Shown: one piece after another, positions 62,498 through 64,000 of the stretch
How positions within the stretch are numbered: the first letter of the stretch is position 1
Layout: every line of letters starts with the position of its first letter
DNA from: Staphylococcus sp. IVB6214
GTDB taxonomy: Bacteria; Bacillota; Bacilli; Staphylococcales; Staphylococcaceae
Direction of reading: 5' to 3'
Assembly (NCBI RefSeq): GCF_025558585.1
Contig: NZ_CP094723.1
Span: forward strand, 682,001-746,000
Length of the DNA stretch: 64,000 nucleotides
Made by a program: the position numbers and the translations under genes
The notes under the pieces: generated by a model
What the model was told of the DNA's origin: nothing
The model's database searches: none
What the model saw: the letters and a program-made list of their open reading frames with translations, nothing else

Positions 62498-63632
62498 TGT
62501 TAGTATCAATAATTACCGGTGTATTGAAGTCAGTTTCTGTATGCCCAGTTAAGACATTGTATATGTTTGTTGCTTTGACTTCATTTGTAAATAGTGAGGC
62601 ATTACTTTGATTGATATTCGTAATTATTTGGCGATCAGGAGCAGTCTGTTTTAGCCATTTGAGATATGCTTGACCTTGCTTCGACATTGCAAGCACTCGT
62701 GCAGCATCAATCGTATGTGTAACATCATCTTTAGAAATATTCAAAAGGACATTCATCAATACACGTTGTATATGCGTATAAGTATAACGCTTCGTCTTCA
62801 GTTGCTGCATCAGATCATCATAGGACGTTGCAGTTTTTATACAGTTAATCAGACGATGTTCAAATCCTTCGCTCATCGTATATATACGACTAAGAGAATG
62901 TGTGTTTTGTTGATAAATTGTCAACTTCAAAAACTCAAACAAGCGTTGTTGATCATGGAAGGGCTTATTGAGAAGATGACGGTTTGAAGCTGGAATCATA
63001 TTGTGCCATGTTGTGTCGTTGTTTATAAGTGATTCACGAATCGCAGAGCCACTTGCAAATGTTTCATGGTCGATATGTTGTTGATGATGTTGCGTATGTT
63101 GACGTTGAACCGTATACGGTATCATCGAGCTATTTAATGATTGGAGTTGCTTTAAATAAGCGATTCCTAAAATATTATTAGGTTCACGCATCATTGTACT
63201 ACCTATGGATTCAGATACAATTCGTGCATATGACTTGCCTTCTTTGATTGCTTGATGATAAGCAGCAGTTTCTTCAAAAGATAATAACTGTGTCGCAGCT
63301 TGTTGCAAATGATCAATATTTCCGGACTCACTACCGAAGCATAATGCGTCAGCAGATAAATAATCTGCCATTAAAACACCCATTTTGGCAAAGTAATCAC
63401 TAGACGAAAGTGAACCAATCACCGGAAGTTCAATGACGAGATCAACTCCAGCAAGCGCCATTCGTGCCCGTTGAAACTTATTAAACATCGCAGGCATGCC
63501 TCGCATGACAAAGTGTCCGCTCATGATCGCAATTGTGACATCAGATTGTGTCATTTGTTTGGCAGTATGTGCATGGTATAAGTGCCCGTTGTGAAACGGA
63601 TTATATTCTGTGATTAAAGCAACACTTTTCAT
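62487..63632 (-). CDS. tmcAL: tRNA(Met) cytidine acetate ligase
   Basis: A 381-residue nucleotidyltransferase-fold enzyme (YlbM family) that forms N4-acetylcytidine in the anticodon of elongator tRNA-Met. 'LITEYNPFHNGHLYHA' carries the HxGH site; 'IAIMSGHFVMRG', 'LPVIGSLSSSDYFA' and 'CFGSESGNI' are conserved. I choose the ATG at 63632 (MKSVALITEYN); the ATG two codons earlier is also possible with AGAGGA. Confidence 0.94.
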   Translation of the reverse strand: MKSVALITEYNPFHNGHLYHAHTAKQMTQSDVTIAIMSGHFVMRGMPAMFNKFQRARMALAGVDLVIELPVIGSLSSSDYFAKMGVLMADYLSADALCFGSESGNIDHLQQAATQLLSFEETAAYHQAIKEGKSYARIVSESIGSTMMREPNNILGIAYLKQLQSLNSSMIPYTVQRQHTQHHQQHIDHETFASGSAIRESLINNDTTWHNMIPASNRHLLNKPFHDQQRLFEFLKLTIYQQNTHSLSRIYTMSEGFEHRLINCIKTATSYDDLMQQLKTKRYTYTHIQRVLMNVLLNISKDDVTHTIDAARVLAMSKQGQAYLKWLKQTAPDRQIITNINQSNASLFTNEVKATNIYNVLTGHTETDFNTPVIIDTNNKV

Positions 63633-63677
63633 TTGCATTCTGTCCTCTCATATATCATTATGAGTATTGTACCAAAA

Positions 63678-63691
63678 CTTAACATGTTAAG
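63678..63691. promoter_or_regulatory. Palindrome before the yceD promoter
   Basis: CTTAACATGTTAAG is a perfect 14-base palindrome ending 8 bases before the -35 box, between divergent tmcAL and yceD. A repressor or activator site is possible; no known consensus matches. Confidence 0.35.
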
Positions 63692-63699
63692 AAAAAATC

Positions 63700-63728
63700 T
63701 TGACAACTTGCTCAGCAAAAGTTAAAAT
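63700..63728 (+). promoter_or_regulatory. yceD-rpmF promoter
   Basis: Perfect TTGACA (63700-63705), 17-base spacer, TAAAAT (63723-63728), 30 bases before the ATG. Confidence 0.75.
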
Positions 63729-63758
63729 AAATTTTGTGCTTGTTAGAGGTGAAGCCAT

Positions 63759-64000
63759 ATGAAATGGTCAATAACACAATTGAGAAAATACCAAGGACAA
63801 CCTTTTAAATTTGATCAAAGAATTGAATTTAATGATTTGGCACGTCAGTTAGATATTATCAATTTGTCAGAAGTACAAGTTGATGGCGTACTGAACGTTA
63901 AATCAACTGAAGTTGTAGCGGATATGCGTTTGCGTGGAACGTACACAATGCCTTGTGCACGTACGCTAGTTCCGGTTGAAGTTCCCTTCGACACAACAAC
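63759..64000 (+). CDS. YceD/DUF177 family protein, 5' portion
   Basis: The first 80 codons of a YlbN/YceD-type protein, cut by the window end. 'MKWSITQLRKYQGQPFKFDQ' and 'MRLRGTYTMPCARTLVPVE' are family segments. Members lie directly upstream of rpmF (ribosomal protein L32) and are linked to 23S rRNA maturation or expression. AGAGGTGAAG precedes the ATG. Confidence 0.92.
   Translation, partial: MKWSITQLRKYQGQPFKFDQRIEFNDLARQLDIINLSEVQVDGVLNVKSTEVVADMRLRGTYTMPCARTLVPVEVPFDTT

Overview
The window is a low-GC Gram-positive chromosome segment whose gene content and order match the core genome of the genus Staphylococcus: qoxABCD, folD, purEKCSQLFMNHD, an ECF thiamine-type transporter, ptsHI, rnjA/rpoY, def, pdhABCD, potABCD, typA, ftsW, pyc, ctaA/ctaB/ctaM, the ylb cluster, rsmD, coaD, tmcAL and yceD. 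Several proteins differ enough from what I remember of S. aureus (for example a PurF with Fe-S ligand cysteines, and no cydAB beside the glutaredoxin and ktrC genes) that I think it is another species, possibly of the S. intermedius/S. hyicus side of the genus. That assignment is inference. I see no prophage, insertion sequence, CRISPR array, rRNA or tRNA.

Layout. 1-1.3 kb: 5' part of a flavohemoglobin gene (minus strand) and a small secreted one-domain protein. 1.7-5.7 kb: the aa3-type quinol oxidase operon, with a CcpA-like site and a terminator-like hairpin upstream. 5.9-18.2 kb: folD facing away from the complete, tightly overlapping IMP biosynthesis operon, with three PurR-box-like sequences between them. 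18.3-21.4 kb: ykoEDC-type transporter under a TPP riboswitch with a clear terminator. 21.4-25 kb: a tiny charged protein, a membrane protein, an rRNA methyltransferase and a DUF697 protein. 25.1-27.2 kb: ptsHI. 27.2-31.5 kb: glutaredoxin, ktrC, RNase J1 with RNA polymerase epsilon, and peptide deformylase. 31.6-37.4 kb: a YkyA lipoprotein and the pyruvate dehydrogenase operon. 37.5-42.2 kb: UPF0223, then a regulator with the polyamine importer. 42.2-51.3 kb: two related membrane proteins, SuhB-like phosphatase, TypA, an Old-Yellow-Enzyme oxidoreductase, small conserved proteins, YlaN and FtsW. 51.8-57.9 kb: pyruvate carboxylase and the haem A pathway. 58-64 kb: CAP-domain protein, YlbF, GDPD, YlbG, RsmD, CoaD, TmcAL and the start of YceD.

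How the genes work together. Much of the segment is central energy metabolism: Qox needs haem made by CtaA and CtaB and the factor CtaM; the pyruvate node is covered by PdhABCD and Pyc; PTS uptake by HPr and enzyme I; folD supplies formyl-THF to PurN and PurH. Several small neighbours (RpoY/RNase J1, YlbF) act in RNA synthesis and decay.

No wholly new multi-gene system was found. The more unusual signals are non-coding: terminator hairpins with no assigned gene upstream of qoxA, between rpoY and def, and upstream of pyc (the last on the strand opposite pyc); a structured pdhB-pdhC junction; a perfect palindrome between ykyA and pdhA; a terminator whose 3' arm runs into the -35 box of the TPP-riboswitch promoter; and two copies of a dispersed palindromic intergenic repeat.
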